NCBI GenBank assembly: GCA_012934845.2
Contig: WNNJ02002910.1
Span: 62,001-126,000, forward strand
Source of the DNA: Pomphorhynchus laevis
Lineage: Eukaryota > Acanthocephala > Palaeacanthocephala > Echinorhynchida > Pomphorhynchidae
Length of the DNA stretch: 64,000 nt
Direction of reading: 5' to 3'
Shown: in pieces, positions 63,430-64,000 of the stretch
Layout: each line of letters begins with the position of its first letter
Position numbering within the stretch: position 1 is the stretch's first letter
Notes under the pieces: model-generated
The model's database searches: none
What the model was told of the DNA's origin: nothing
What the model saw: only the letters and a program-made list of their open reading frames with translations
Translations under genes and position numbers: made by a program

Positions 63430-64000
63430 TTTTTCGTGGCAAATGCGTGCTTGCGCACGCTTACATGACCACAACAAAACAAAAATCTAAATCATGTGTC
63501 GAGAATGCGGGAACGGAGAAGGTGTTTGAATGTGATAAAGGAGAAAGCGCGGCGGACGTCGAGAGGGAGCTGATTCCGGGCGAGGGGTGGCGGAGAGGAA
63601 GGATCGGATACCGTAGGTTATAGTAATTGGTAACGTTGAGTAAGAGGGAATTACGGGAACGCAGCTATAAAAAGAGGTGGAGCGAGTGTCGTCTAAGAAA
63701 GAGAGGTTGATGAACGATGGGGAGCCGACAGCGATGAGACGAAAAGTTACGATAAGAAGGCGGAGTTTGATGCAAATGTGGATGGTGGGCAAGATATGTG
63801 GATGTGTGGTCGAAGCGACGGAGACATAGGAGCACTCGAACGGCGGAGTTGATAATGCGTTGTAGGGTTAGGGCGATGGATTTTGGAGAATTGACGAAAA
63901 GGCTGAGTCAGTAACTGATTTTAGGGAAGATAATCGATGTAAGAAGAGACATAAAGATCGAAAGTCGAGAAAATTGCGGATAATGCGGATATCACGGATA
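63430..64000 (-). mobile_element. LINE 3' end running off the right edge
   Basis: On the minus strand this reads toward 63437 with a NQLPLDVRRAFSFITFKHLL tail, the WNxLPxxVRxxxSxxxFKxxL motif of CR1/L2-like LINE C-termini. The 3' untranslated part contains GTGGCAAATGCGTGC, shared with 59545. The upstream part continues beyond the window. Confidence 0.6.

Noticed and set aside
1-64000. CRISPR arrays, operons, bacterial-type signals or organelle DNA
   Set aside because: No regularly spaced direct repeats; the genes are spliced eukaryotic nuclear genes, so such signals are neither seen nor expected.

Overview
This is nuclear DNA of an invertebrate metazoan. It is strongly A+T-rich outside exons, has spliceosomal introns and is loaded with degraded mobile elements. 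Exons were found by reading protein homology (from memory of the families) across GT/AG boundaries whose phases all agree. The lineage cannot be fixed from the sequence alone. Introns of 44-57 nt with T-rich acceptors ending in TTTAG, together with abundant Penelope-like elements, fit several parasitic or compact-intron invertebrate groups.

Two host genes are present, both on the + strand. (1) Positions 96-51268 hold most of a UBR5/hyd HECT E3 ubiquitin ligase. I place 46 coding exons (about 7.1 kb, about 2,370 codons). They enter in the middle of the UBA domain and run through the beta-propeller-like N-terminal half, the UBR-box zinc finger, an acidic serine-rich stretch and the HECT domain to the native C-terminus and stop. 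The first exons lie upstream of the window, and no MLLE/PABC domain is visible. (2) Positions 57739-61782 hold the 5' two thirds of VPS52, a GARP/EARP tethering subunit: a 9-codon first exon behind a TATA box, and one large exon. Its C-terminal exons lie beyond the window or inside repeats.

The introns fall into two classes. About eighteen are minimal (44-66 nt). The rest are inflated to 0.3-5.2 kb by insertions. By region: 1.1-1.3 kb, retroelement end; 3.4-4.5 kb, Penelope-like element; 5.45-5.72 kb, HSP90 pseudogene fragment; 8.3-11.6 kb, a reverse-transcriptase element; 15.4-17.2 kb, 20.3-20.8 kb, 29-30 kb and 34-38 kb, a Penelope-like family (PLE-A) with recurring ends; 20.8-21.8 and 25-25.8 kb, LINE fragments; 27.65-28.1 kb, a Merlin/IS1595-type transposase relic; 45.8-46.9 kb, another reverse-transcriptase element, reversed. 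The interval between the two genes holds a LINE fragment, a second type of reverse-transcriptase element and a fold-back Penelope-like element that stops about 80 bp before the VPS52 TATA box. Many perfect or near-perfect palindromes and an inverted pair of about 625 bp around two frame-neutral UBR5 exons are the most unusual structural features. No CRISPR array, rRNA or convincing tRNA was seen.
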